This document shows, piece after piece, positions 16,927 through 25,158 of a stretch of DNA of 64,000 nucleotides. Under the pieces are notes generated by a model, which had not been told where the DNA came from, did no database searches, and saw only the letters and a list, made by a program, of their open reading frames with translations. A program made the translations under genes and the position numbers. The stretch's first letter is position 1, and each line of letters starts with the position of its first letter. Source of the DNA: VRUE01 sp963805455 (GTDB lineage Bacteria > Actinomycetota > Thermoleophilia > Solirubrobacterales > 70-9). Location of the stretch: positions 194,979 to 258,978 of the forward strand of contig CAWDUJ010000010.1 in the NCBI GenBank assembly GCA_963805455.1. The letters are read 5' to 3'.

Positions 16927-18645
16927 GTGCGCCTTCGTCGATCGGCGATCGCGGCATTGGTTGCCGCCGTCGCGCTTTCGTCTGCCGCCACCGCTACCGC
17001 CGCGACCCTCTACCTGCCGAGCTACGGCCAGCTCGAACCGGAGGGGATCAACGCATACGGGGTCGGCGCCGAAGGCTCGCTGGCGCCGCTCGGCGGCTCG
17101 CCGTTCGCGATCGGCCCGCCCGGCCCCTCGCCCGAACCGAGCGGACTGGCCGCCGTCGGGTTCACGCCGGACGGGAGCAGGGGAGTTGCTCCGTTCAACT
17201 TCAAAGGCGGCGTGATCGGGATGACGATCGCTGCAAACGGGTCGATCTCCCCGGTCCCGGGCCCGACCCTGACGTCGCCGGCGTCCAGCGTTGCCGTCTC
17301 ACCTGACGGGCGCTTCGCCTACGTGACGACGCGGGAATTCCCCCCGGGAGTGGGGGAGGGGGGGATCAGCGGCCTCTCGATCGAGCCTGACGGATCGCTC
17401 TCGATCCTCTCCTCGTCGCCGTTCGGCGACCCCGACGACGATTACGACGACGTTGCGATCACCCCCGACGGCAGATATCTCTATGCAACGGGAGGAGGAC
17501 GGGTCCATCGCTTCGCGGTCGGGGCAAACGGAGCCCTGACGGAGCTCACGCCGTCCCTGGAATTCGGGCTGAACTCGCTCACCGTCTCCCCCGACGGGCG
17601 CTTTCTCTTCGGGACCGAGACGAGCTCCAGCCCGAGCCGGCTGATGTCGCTGACGATCGGCGCCGACGGCAGCCTGACCGAAACCGGCCCCCCGACGGAA
17701 CTGGCCTCCACCGGCGTCGGCTTCATCTCCATCGGCCCCGACGGCAAGCACGTCTACGCACCGGTCGAGGGAGCCGACGCTGTCGAGGTGATCTCGGTCG
17801 GTGCCGACGGGCACCTGACCGTCACCGGCTCGGCCCCGGCGGAAACCCCCGGAACGAGCGCGGTCTCCCCGGACGGCCGATTCCTCCTCCACGGACATGA
17901 CGACGGCTCCACCGGCCTCCTCGGGAGCATGTCGATCGGCCCCGGAGGCGACCTCACTCCGCTCGGATCGACCGTGGTCTGGAAATCGGGCGAGCCGACG
18001 CGCCCCCAGTTCCTGCCCCATCCCGCTCCGGTCGCGAGCTTCCTGATCAAGCGTGGCGCCCCGGGCGGGATATCCAAGTTCAGCGCAGTGGGATCGGCTC
18101 GGGCGACGCAGTTCGACTGGGACTTCGGCGACGGGGCCGTCGAGAAGAACGGGGGCCCGCTGACCACGCACATATACAGGTCAGCCGGGGTCTATCGGGT
18201 GACGCTGACGGTCGCCGACGCGCAGGGCTGCTCGACACAGCAGATCTACACCGGCCAGAGCACCACCTGCCCGGGCGGCGCCTCGGCGGCGATGACCGGT
18301 GTCGTCGACACCCTGCCGGCGATCACCAAGTTCCAAATCAAGCCGCGGAAATTCGTCCCCGGAACCAAGAGGAAGAGGGGGACACGCTTCCGCTACACGC
18401 TGACCGAGAAGGCGAAGGTCAGGTTCACCATCCTGCGGCGCAAGAGGGGGAAGCGCGGTGGTCGGAAATTCTCGAAGGTCGGTGTCGTCACCGCCTCTGG
18501 CAGGAGCGGGAAGAATCGGACCAGATTCACCGGCATCCTCAAGGGCAAGGCGCTGAGCCCGGGGACCTACCGGACCGTGGCGGTCGCGACCGACTCCCTG
18601 GGTGGAGACTCGGCCTCCGTGGTCTCTCGCTTCAAGGTGCGCTGA
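16927..18645 (+). CDS. Secreted YVTN/lactonase-like beta-propeller protein with PKD domain
   Basis: 572 residues from GTG 16927, 9 bp after the lipoprotein stop. The signal peptide ends near ATATAATL. Residues about 30-360 carry repeats of the form VSPDGRFxYVTT...IGADGSLT, typical of lactonase/YVTN propellers. Residues about 375-450 form a PKD domain (TQFDWDFGDGAVEKNGG; YRSAGVYRVTLTVADAQG). The C-terminus is an Arg/Lys-rich beta domain (KARVRFTILRRKRGKRGG-like) ending SLGGDSASVVSRFKVR. Probably a surface or secreted binding protein. No catalytic residues are evident. Confidence 0.8.
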   Translation: MRLRRSAIAALVAAVALSSAATATAATLYLPSYGQLEPEGINAYGVGAEGSLAPLGGSPFAIGPPGPSPEPSGLAAVGFTPDGSRGVAPFNFKGGVIGMTIAANGSISPVPGPTLTSPASSVAVSPDGRFAYVTTREFPPGVGEGGISGLSIEPDGSLSILSSSPFGDPDDDYDDVAITPDGRYLYATGGGRVHRFAVGANGALTELTPSLEFGLNSLTVSPDGRFLFGTETSSSPSRLMSLTIGADGSLTETGPPTELASTGVGFISIGPDGKHVYAPVEGADAVEVISVGADGHLTVTGSAPAETPGTSAVSPDGRFLLHGHDDGSTGLLGSMSIGPGGDLTPLGSTVVWKSGEPTRPQFLPHPAPVASFLIKRGAPGGISKFSAVGSARATQFDWDFGDGAVEKNGGPLTTHIYRSAGVYRVTLTVADAQGCSTQQIYTGQSTTCPGGASAAMTGVVDTLPAITKFQIKPRKFVPGTKRKRGTRFRYTLTEKAKVRFTILRRKRGKRGGRKFSKVGVVTASGRSGKNRTRFTGILKGKALSPGTYRTVAVATDSLGGDSASVVSRFKVR

Positions 18646-18692
18646 GCGTTTCAGGGCTCAGGTTTCCGCTGTCCGCCTCCGATACGAAACGG

Positions 18693-18962
18693 ATGATCGA
18701 GGGAGAGGCAGAGGGCTCAAAGCGAACCGAGCGAGTTGTCTTCGAAACCGACCGCCATCTGGTGGCCGGCGACGTGGCGCTGCCCTCGCACGGCTATGAG
18801 AGTCGGTTCTCCGACGCGATCAATCGCGAGGACGTGGCCTTCCTCCGGCTCACCGACGTCGAGCTGATCCCGCTCGGCGAGGGTCAGGCGACGCGGCACG
18901 AGTTCATGCTGCTGGCCAAGGCCCACATCCGGCATGCGCGGCCAGTGGGCGACCCGCTCTAG
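18693..18962 (+). CDS. Conserved hypothetical protein, 89 aa
   Basis: 89 residues with no signal or membrane segment. The sequence TERVVFETDRHLVAGDVALP followed by DAINREDVAFLRLTDVEL looks like a small all-beta domain. I recognise the style from actinobacterial hypothetical proteins but cannot assign a function. The TAG stop at 18960-18962 overlaps that of the convergent membrane-protein gene (CTAG shared). Confidence 0.6.
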   Translation: MIEGEAEGSKRTERVVFETDRHLVAGDVALPSHGYESRFSDAINREDVAFLRLTDVELIPLGEGQATRHEFMLLAKAHIRHARPVGDPL

Positions 18963-19186
18963 CGGGCGGTGCGCTGCCGCCGGCCCTCGGTCCAGGACGC
19001 GAGGTCGAAGAGGAACGCGAGGCCGACGATGAACCACTCGAACCCGTAGACGCCGTTCGCGCCCGAGCCCCACAGCAGCGCGTAGGCCAGCGTCGTCCAC
19101 GGCAGCAGGAAGAAGCCGAGGACTGGCACGAACCAGCTGTCGAAGGCGTCGCCGATCAGGTCCGAGAAGACCAGGACGAAGAACAA
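18959..19186 (-). CDS. Small multi-spanning membrane protein (start uncertain)
   Basis: 75 residues from TTG 19186, with hydrophobic segments LVLVFSDLIGDAF, FVPVLGFFLLPWTTLAYALL and GFEWFIVGLAFLFDLASW. The frame stays open upstream to the stop at 19244-19246 and continues hydrophobic there (FAILFALISPRLALFF), resembling the N-terminus of a family of small Thermoleophilia membrane proteins. The true start may therefore be a non-ATG codon at about 19205-19240. Function unknown. It lies directly downstream of the IPT/PASTA gene. Confidence 0.6.
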   Translation of the reverse strand: MFFVLVFSDLIGDAFDSWFVPVLGFFLLPWTTLAYALLWGSGANGVYGFEWFIVGLAFLFDLASWTEGRRQRTAR

Positions 19187-19243
19187 CGCCAGGCGCGGCG
19201 AGATCAGTGCGAAAAGGATTGCGAAGCAGCCGATTGGCGCAGG

Positions 19244-20236
19244 CTACCTGAGCTTGACCTTGACCCTGAAGCCCGGGGGCTTGAACCGGCCCGGCGGCGG
19301 CCGCTGCCCGACGACCCTGCCGGGCCGGGCGCCTGATTTCCGCACCCGCTTCACCCTGCCGAGCCGGCAATTGGATTCCCTCAGCCGTTTTCTGACCCGT
19401 TTCAGCTTCTTCCCCTTCAGCTTCGGAACGGAGCAGGCTTCGTAGGTGTACTGGGGCGTCGGTGCCGTCGTTGTCCCGCCGGGGGTCGTGACCGCGATCG
19501 TGACCGGCCCCGGTTTGGAGACGCCGGTGGTGACCGCGGTGATCTGCGTTTCGGAGTCAACCGTGAAGCTCGTCACCGACTTTTCGCCGAGGACCACCTT
19601 GGAGACGTTGACGAAGTCGGTCCCGGTGAGAATGACTTTCGTCCCGCCGCGTATGTTCCCGGCCGCGGGGCTGATCGAGGAGATCGAAGGGACCGGCTGG
19701 ACGTCGGCATTGAACGCGAACGCCTCTTCGGTGTCGGGGAATTCGGCTTTGGTCGGAACCCCGTCCGGAGGCGGCGGGAGCCAGACGATGAACGCGGCTT
19801 CCGGCTGGCCGGTGAACGAGAGGAACCCGGCCTGGTCTCCGGCGGGTTCGACCGCTTCGAGCCCGATCGTGTCGCCGGCCTGGATCGGGATCGTGGTCGG
19901 GAAGGTCTGGAGCGAGGCTGAGGGGCTGCTCACGCGTTCGCTGATGCCGAGCGCGGTGTAGACGTTGCCACCGTTGGGACGGAGGACCCGCAGCCGGAAC
20001 GGCCCCCCGACCGTCTGGTTGACCCGCCAGCTGATCACCCTGCCGGTGACCGGCGAGGTCGCGTTCATCCCTTTGGGTAGGCTCGAGTTTGCCCACAGGC
20101 TCGGCGACCCGCCGAAGCCGCCTTTGAGCGGGACGGCCTGCTCGAGCGGCGGCCCGACCGTGACGATCGCCCCCTCCGCGGCAGGCGCCGCGAGCCCGAG
20201 GGTCGCCACGGTTGCAATCAGCAGAAGCCTCCCCAT
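19244..20236 (-). CDS. Secreted protein with IPT/TIG domain and C-terminal PASTA domain
   Basis: 330 residues. The signal peptide is MGRLLLIATVATLGLAAPAA, with cleavage near AAEGA. Residues about 30-175 are a beta-rich region with no recognised family. Residues about 185-265 form an IPT/TIG fold (SISSISPAAGNIRGGTKVIL; VTTPGGTTTAPTPQYTY). The end is a PASTA-like unit (CSVPKLKGKKLKRVRKRLRE, GRVVGQRPPPG). PASTA units bind peptidoglycan in other proteins, so a cell-wall-associated exported protein is a fair inference. It is divergent from msrA. Confidence 0.75.
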   Translation of the reverse strand: MGRLLLIATVATLGLAAPAAEGAIVTVGPPLEQAVPLKGGFGGSPSLWANSSLPKGMNATSPVTGRVISWRVNQTVGGPFRLRVLRPNGGNVYTALGISERVSSPSASLQTFPTTIPIQAGDTIGLEAVEPAGDQAGFLSFTGQPEAAFIVWLPPPPDGVPTKAEFPDTEEAFAFNADVQPVPSISSISPAAGNIRGGTKVILTGTDFVNVSKVVLGEKSVTSFTVDSETQITAVTTGVSKPGPVTIAVTTPGGTTTAPTPQYTYEACSVPKLKGKKLKRVRKRLRESNCRLGRVKRVRKSGARPGRVVGQRPPPGRFKPPGFRVKVKLR

Positions 20237-20328
20237 TACCGACCAGCGTAGCGCGGGCCGGGGAAATCGCCAGGCCCGGATCGAGAGGCCTGTATGGTCG
20301 ATATGACCGCGAAAGGAGCCCCAAAGAG

Positions 20329-21006
20329 ATGAGCAAGTTCGGTGACCTGATGATGTCCCTCAGCCCCCAGAAGACCAGCATGCCGGCCCCCGAGGATGCG
20401 CTTCCCGGCCGCAGTGAGCCCGCCTTCGAGATCCCCGACCGCAACGTGGTCCTCCACACGCCGATGCAGCCCCCGTTCCCCGACGGGATCGAGACCGCCT
20501 ACTTTGCCCTCGGCTGCTTCTGGGGCGCCGAGCGCCTCTACTGGGGACTCGACGGGGTCTACACGACCGCGGTCGGCTACATCGGCGGCACGACCCCGAA
20601 CCCGACCTACGACGAGGTCTGCAGCGGGCGCACCGGCCACGCCGAGGCGGTCCTCGTCGCCTACGACCCCGACAAGGTCTCCTACGCCGACCTGCTCAAG
20701 GTCTTCTTCGAGGAGCATGACCCGACCCAGGGGATGCGCCAGGGCAACGACATCGGCACCCAGTACCGCTCGGCCATCTACTTCCTCAACGACTCCCAGA
20801 AATCGACCGCGGAAATGGCGCTGAAGGCCTACGACGAGGACCTGCGGGCCGATGGCCACGACGCCGTGACCACCGAAGTCGAGCCCGCCGGGCCCTTCTA
20901 CTACGCCGAGGACTACCACCAGCAATATCTCCACAAGGTCCCGAACGGGTACTGCGGACTGAAAGGGACCGGCGTCAGCTGCCGGATCCCGACCGTGGCT
21001 TCCTAA
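20329..21006 (+). CDS. msrA: Peptide-methionine (S)-S-oxide reductase MsrA
   Basis: 225 residues from ATG 20329 with AAAGGAG upstream. The catalytic Cys is in ALGCFWGAERLYW (about residue 65). Downstream motifs are GYIGGTTPNPTYDEVCSGRT, EEHDPTQ, QYRSAIYF and YHQQYL, with C-terminal resolving cysteines in NGYCGLKGTGVSC. It reduces methionine-S-sulfoxide in proteins, using thioredoxin as donor. The long N-terminal extension (about 50 residues) is typical of actinobacterial MsrA. Confidence 0.95.
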   Translation: MSKFGDLMMSLSPQKTSMPAPEDALPGRSEPAFEIPDRNVVLHTPMQPPFPDGIETAYFALGCFWGAERLYWGLDGVYTTAVGYIGGTTPNPTYDEVCSGRTGHAEAVLVAYDPDKVSYADLLKVFFEEHDPTQGMRQGNDIGTQYRSAIYFLNDSQKSTAEMALKAYDEDLRADGHDAVTTEVEPAGPFYYAEDYHQQYLHKVPNGYCGLKGTGVSCRIPTVAS

Positions 21007-21044
21007 AGCCTCACACCCGGCGCGGCGACTAGCATCCCGCGACC

Positions 21045-23219
21045 GTGACCCCATCGTTTGGCTCTTACGTCGTCGGCTGCCTGGCGACGATCGGCATCGT
21101 CTCGGCAGTCGGCCTCGGCGGCTACTGGCTGCGACGCTGGATCGCGCCGGAATTCTCCGGCGCCCTCGCCAGGCTCGCCGACGCGACGATCGCGGTCGCC
21201 CTGCTGCTGCTCGCACTCGAGGTGCTCGGCTCGCTCAGCATCCTGACCAAGGGCTGGACGATCGTCGTTCCGATCGCGTTCGGCCTGGCCGGGGCCGCCC
21301 TCGGTTGGTGGATGGCGCCGGCGGAGTCGAAAGCGGTGAGCGCCCCGAAAGTCCAGATGATGGCGCTGCTGATCGCGATCGGCGTCGCCTCCTGGGTCGT
21401 CGCCGAGTGGACCTTTCCCGCCCAACAGAGCCTCGACTTCGGCATGTTCGGGGGCGACACGACCTGGTACCACATGCCGTTCGCGGCGCGGTTCGCCCAG
21501 GAAGGGTCGACGGTCCCACTCCATTTCACCGACCCGCTGCGGCTGGTCGCCTGGTTCTACCCGGGCAGCTCGGAGCTGATCCACGGAAGCGCGATCGTCC
21601 TCTTCGACACCGACTGGCTCTCGCCGTTGATCAATCTGATCTGGCTCTCGATCGGGCTCCTGGCGGCCTGGTGCATCGGCCGTCCCTACAAGGTCGGCCC
21701 GGCGACCCTGGTCGCCTCGGCGCTGGTCTTCTCGGCCGGGGTGATGATCGAAACCCAACCCGGCGAGGGACGCAACGACATCATGGGGCTCGCTTTCCTG
21801 ATCGCCTTCGCCGCGTTCCTGATCAACGGCCATCAGCGCCGCGCCCCCGACGCCGGGGCGGTCCAGGACACACCCGAGAGCGATGCGCCCCTGCTCGACC
21901 GGGGCCCGCTGATCATGGCCGGGATCGCGGCCGGGATTGCGGTCTCGGTCAAGCTCCCGCTGCTGGCGCCGGTCGGCGCGATCACGGTCGGGATGATTCT
22001 CGTCAGCGGTCGCGGCCGGCGCCTTGTCACCGCCGCCTGGCTCGGCATCCCGATGGTCATCGTCGGGGGCTACTGGTACCTGCGGGCGGCGATCCACACC
22101 GGCGGCAACCCGATCCCGCAAAGCAAATTCGGGCCGCTGCACCTGCCGACGCCCAACCAGATGCCACTCGATCCGAGGCCGCGGTTCTCGGTCGCCGACT
22201 ACATCTTCAACCCGACGATCTACCGCAAATGGTTCTTCCCTCAGTTGGAGAACGCCCTCGGCCCGCTCTGGCCGCTGATCCTGATCATCGCCGTCGCCGC
22301 CGCCGTCTACATCGCGGTCAGCTCCCGCAACAGGGTCCTGCGGGTGATCGCCGCGGCGGCGCTGCTCACCGCCGTCGTCTATGTCTTCACCCCGCTCACC
22401 GCCGCCGGCCAGGAAGGCTCGCCGACCGGGTTCTTCACCAACACCAGGTATCTGATGCCGGGGCTGCTGCTGGCTTTGACGCTGGTGCCGATCGCCCGGC
22501 CGTTGCGCGCCCCCGACAGCCGCGCCTGGCAGACGCTGATCTTCCTCACGGTCGTCTACGCGATCACGGTGCTGACGACGCCTCGCTGGTATCCGGGCTA
22601 CATCGTCGGGACCATCTTCCTGACGCTGGCCCTGGTCTGGGCGCCGGCGGGACTCGGGCTGATGCGCGCAAGGGGCGAGGTGACGCGGGGCGTCGTCGCG
22701 ATCGCCGGCGCCGGCATCCTCCTGCTGGCGGTGGTCCTGGGGCGCGCCCAGGAGGTCCAGTACTACAAGAACCACTACACCCGGGTGACTCCGTTCCTCC
22801 AGGAAGGGGGGCCGCGCCAGGCCTACACCTTCGCCCGCAATCAGCACGACAAACGGATCGGGATCGCCGGCTCCGGCGAGATCTACTTCGGCCAGTACGG
22901 GTTCTACGGCGCCAACCTCGACAACTACGTCCAGTACATCGGGGTCCCGGGCCCGCGCGGCCAGTACCGGCTCTCGACGACCTGTCGTCAGTTTCGCCGC
23001 CGCATCAACGCCGGCGAATACGACTACCTGATCATGAGTCGCGCCACCCAGGACGCCGCCGACTCGCCCTACTGGTATCCGATCTACGCCTGGGTGAAAA
23101 CGGACCCGGCACTCGAACAGATCATCGAAGAGCCGGAGATCACACCGCAGCCGGACTTCGTCTTCAAGGTCAAGGGCAAGCTCGACCCCGACGGCTGCGA
23201 CAACATCAAGCGGGAATAG
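21045..23219 (+). CDS. Polytopic membrane protein, GT-C glycosyltransferase-like
   Basis: 724 residues with roughly a dozen hydrophobic helices from the GTG start at 21045. After the first helices there is a loop DFGMFGGDTTWYHMPFAARF whose acidic residue and position resemble the first extracytoplasmic loop of GT-C (GT39/ArnT-like) enzymes. A C-terminal soluble part (about 590-724) has YIGVPGPRGQYRLSTTCRQF and RINAGEYDYLIMS. GT-C enzymes use polyprenyl-phosphate sugars on the outer face. The assignment is by topology and motif style, not by a proven match. The last 14 nt overlap the convergent hydrolase gene. Confidence 0.65.
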   Translation: MTPSFGSYVVGCLATIGIVSAVGLGGYWLRRWIAPEFSGALARLADATIAVALLLLALEVLGSLSILTKGWTIVVPIAFGLAGAALGWWMAPAESKAVSAPKVQMMALLIAIGVASWVVAEWTFPAQQSLDFGMFGGDTTWYHMPFAARFAQEGSTVPLHFTDPLRLVAWFYPGSSELIHGSAIVLFDTDWLSPLINLIWLSIGLLAAWCIGRPYKVGPATLVASALVFSAGVMIETQPGEGRNDIMGLAFLIAFAAFLINGHQRRAPDAGAVQDTPESDAPLLDRGPLIMAGIAAGIAVSVKLPLLAPVGAITVGMILVSGRGRRLVTAAWLGIPMVIVGGYWYLRAAIHTGGNPIPQSKFGPLHLPTPNQMPLDPRPRFSVADYIFNPTIYRKWFFPQLENALGPLWPLILIIAVAAAVYIAVSSRNRVLRVIAAAALLTAVVYVFTPLTAAGQEGSPTGFFTNTRYLMPGLLLALTLVPIARPLRAPDSRAWQTLIFLTVVYAITVLTTPRWYPGYIVGTIFLTLALVWAPAGLGLMRARGEVTRGVVAIAGAGILLLAVVLGRAQEVQYYKNHYTRVTPFLQEGGPRQAYTFARNQHDKRIGIAGSGEIYFGQYGFYGANLDNYVQYIGVPGPRGQYRLSTTCRQFRRRINAGEYDYLIMSRATQDAADSPYWYPIYAWVKTDPALEQIIEEPEITPQPDFVFKVKGKLDPDGCDNIKRE

Positions 23220-24006
23220 CGGCGTGCCGGCGGATCAGGTCCGCCGACCGTTCCGGCCGCTCCCACCAGAAGAGGTGGCCGACGTCCTTGAGCAGCTCCG
23301 GCTCGACCCCGACCAGCGCCGCGATCTGTTCGCCGTTCGGTGAGCGCAGGAGCCGGTCGGCGGTGCCGTGGATGATCATCGTCGGCATCGCCAGCTCCCC
23401 GAGCCGCTCGCTGGTGTCGTGCCTGCCGCAGGCACGCATCTGTTCGTAGATCACCGGCGCCGGGGCCGGCAGCGCTTCGGCCATCTCGCGGAATGGGCCG
23501 AAGTTCGAGTCGTCGGCGCGGAAGGCGGGGGAGAGGTTGATCTCCCACATCGCCCGGTAGACCTGGACCGGGTCGCCCGATTTCCACGCTTCGCCGAGCA
23601 GCGCCAGGTCGGCGGGGTCCATCAGGGTGCCGTCGGGTCCGCCGCAGTAGGAGGCGCCGATCGTCAGGGTCCGGACCCGCTCCGGGTGTGCGAGGGCGAG
23701 CTCCTGGGCGATCATCCCGCCCATCGAGATGCCGACGACGTGGACGCTCTCGAGCCCCAGCGCGTCGAGCAGCGCCAGGGCGTCGCCCGCGAGGTCGACG
23801 ATCGTGAACGGAATCTCCGCGCGCGCCGACCGCCCCATCCCGCGATGGTCGTAGACGATGCATTCGAAGTCGCGCTCCAGCGCGTCGAGGAACGGCCTGC
23901 CCCAGGCGAGGTGGGTCGCGGCCATCCCCTGGATCAGGAGCATCGGCTCACCGGAGCCGGAGCGCTCGTAGTAGAGCTCGGTTCCCGCTGCGTCGACCGT
24001 GGGCAT
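23206..24006 (-). CDS. Alpha/beta-fold hydrolase
   Basis: 266 residues from ATG 24006 (MPTVDAAGTELYYERSGSGE, typical start). The oxyanion segment LLIQGMAATHLAW, YDHRGMGRS, the nucleophile elbow VVGISMGGMIAQ (Ser), the acid in IIHGTADRLL and the His in LLKDVGHLFWWERP complete the triad. Substrates of such hydrolases (esters, enol-lactones, lipids) cannot be told from sequence. It is divergent from the small secreted protein at 24058. Confidence 0.88.
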   Translation of the reverse strand: MPTVDAAGTELYYERSGSGEPMLLIQGMAATHLAWGRPFLDALERDFECIVYDHRGMGRSARAEIPFTIVDLAGDALALLDALGLESVHVVGISMGGMIAQELALAHPERVRTLTIGASYCGGPDGTLMDPADLALLGEAWKSGDPVQVYRAMWEINLSPAFRADDSNFGPFREMAEALPAPAPVIYEQMRACGRHDTSERLGELAMPTMIIHGTADRLLRSPNGEQIAALVGVEPELLKDVGHLFWWERPERSADLIRRHAAIPA

Positions 24007-24057
24007 CGGGCGGATCCTAGCTTGCAATTGCGGGCGCCCTTGAGGAGGATGGGCGCG

Positions 24058-24630
24058 ATGAAACGACTGATCCTGGGCCTGACACTCGCGGCATTTGCCG
24101 TAGCCCTGATTCCGTCCACCGCGTCGGCGGCCACACCCATCGGCTTTGTCGGCTGCGATGAAAGTGCCGAAACTCCGCAGCCCTCGCACAAATGCCTGAC
24201 GACAGACTCCCCCGCCGCCTATTTTGAATCCTCCGAAGAAGTCGAATACGAAGCCTGTCTGTACGAAGGCGCAGTTGAACTGACCTGCGGCCCGCCCACC
24301 CTGGCGGAAGCCGACACCCTCTCCCAGAACTCGCTCGAAGCACCCGCGGGGGCATACGAAGTGGTTTGGTTCGTCGCGGGCACCGCTGAAGAACTCGCTG
24401 AATGGGCGATCACCATCGAAGAGCCGGCGCCGCCACCGCCGCCGGTACTGCCAGTCGCCCCGCCTGCTGTGGCCCCCGTGCTGCCGACCGTCAACACGGA
24501 GTGTCTGGCCGCCCAGAAAAAGGTCACCCGGCTCAAGGCCAGGGTGAAAAAAGCCCATGGTGAGCAGAAGGCCAAACTCAAGTCGAAGCTGAGAAAGGCC
24601 CGCGCCGCAGCCAAGGCGGCCTGCGGGTAG
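24058..24630 (+). CDS. Small secreted protein with Pro-rich linker and basic C-terminal helix
   Basis: 190 residues from ATG 24058, preceded by GAGGAGG at about 10 nt; an ATG at 24049 is too close to that site. The signal peptide MKRLILGLTLAAFAVALIPS ends near TASAAT. Four cysteines sit in the first half (GFVGCDES, HKCLTT, YEACLYEG, LTCGPP), suggesting disulfides. A proline-rich linker (EEPAPPPPPVLPVAPPAVAP) leads to a Lys/Ala helix (KKVTRLKARVKKAHGEQKAK). Probably exported and possibly wall-binding through the basic tail. Codons favour GAA more than in neighbouring genes. Confidence 0.7.
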   Translation: MKRLILGLTLAAFAVALIPSTASAATPIGFVGCDESAETPQPSHKCLTTDSPAAYFESSEEVEYEACLYEGAVELTCGPPTLAEADTLSQNSLEAPAGAYEVVWFVAGTAEELAEWAITIEEPAPPPPPVLPVAPPAVAPVLPTVNTECLAAQKKVTRLKARVKKAHGEQKAKLKSKLRKARAAAKAACG

Positions 24631-24633
24631 GCG

Positions 24634-24790
24634 TCAGGCGTCGGACTCGGGTCCTGAGGCAGTCCCGGCGTGCCCCGGCCACCAGGCCCGCTTTCCGAGC
24701 CTGTAGGTGATCGCCGGGATCAGCAGGGCTCGGGCGATGAAGGTGTCAATGAGGACGCCGACCGCCACTATCAACGCCGTTCCCAAACTC
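24634..24790 (-). pseudogene. MMPL/RND-family transporter, C-terminal remnant
   Basis: On the minus strand this piece reads TALIVAVGVLIDTFIARALL, then IPAITYRLGKRAWWPG and a short tail to TGA at 24634-24636. This is the end of the last transmembrane helices of MMPL-type transporters (GVLIDTFIVR...LLG...WWPG). The homology stops near 24785-24800 and the rest of the gene is missing, so this is the truncated end of a deletion or insertion. It marks the boundary between core genes and the repeated-family region. Confidence 0.7.
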
Positions 24791-24799
24791 CCACGAGCG

Positions 24800-25038
24800 T
24801 TGCACTTCCGACCACGGAAGACTTGTCAGGATCATCTGGGGTGACTAAGCATTGGGGATTGAGTTCCGCCCCCCGACCGAGCCGCCTTCGCTCTCACGCA
24901 TCAACTGCTCCACTGCTCGAAGCCAAGGCCCGTGGCTGCAGGTGAGCTGAAGCCCGATGCCCTAAGGGGTAGGGGGAGGGAAGGGTCCTGGGCTCCGCGC
25001 CCACCGTAAATCTCATATACATCAGCCACAGAGATTTC
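24800..25038. other. Intergenic stretch without recognisable gene
   Basis: Between the MMPL remnant and the first conserved promoter I see no coding pattern, tRNA or terminator. It may be debris of the event that truncated the transporter gene. Confidence 0.5.
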
Positions 25039-25158
25039 CCCACTAACGCGCCTTTTCCAGTAATCGATTGACTGGCCCCCCCTTAGGGACTACCGTCGTG
25101 ACAAGGGCCTTATGCGCCTTGGAGGCGGGGCCGTGGCCACCAACCCACCGGAGGATAG
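25039..25158 (+). promoter_or_regulatory. Conserved promoter and leader, copy A
   Basis: CCCACTAACGCGCC at 25039-25052 is followed by TTGACT (25068-25073), exactly 17 bp, then TACCGT (25091-25096). The 62-nt leader can fold: GGCC 25106-25109 with GGCC 25129-25132, and inner CGCC 25115-25118 with GGCG 25124-25127. A strong SD GGAGG precedes ATG 25159. The -10 TACCGT fits the actinobacterial TAnnnT form. Confidence 0.75.

Noticed and set aside
15347..16957. 536-aa minus-strand frame opposite the lipoprotein
   Set aside because: No domain, overlaps the tRNA-Pro gene, and the opposing frame has a signal peptide and lipobox.
21003..22847. Long minus-strand frame opposite the GT-C-like membrane protein
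   Set aside because: It is extremely rich in Arg, Asp, Gln and Pro without domains, and the plus-strand frame has clear transmembrane helices.
24670..24945. 91-aa plus-strand frame
   Set aside because: It is antisense to the MMPL remnant and has no protein-like pattern beyond it.
25097..25158. Known riboswitch in the stalk-gene leaders
   Set aside because: The leaders are only 61-66 nt with one main hairpin and none of the known aptamer signatures I can recall fits; left as an uncharacterised leader.
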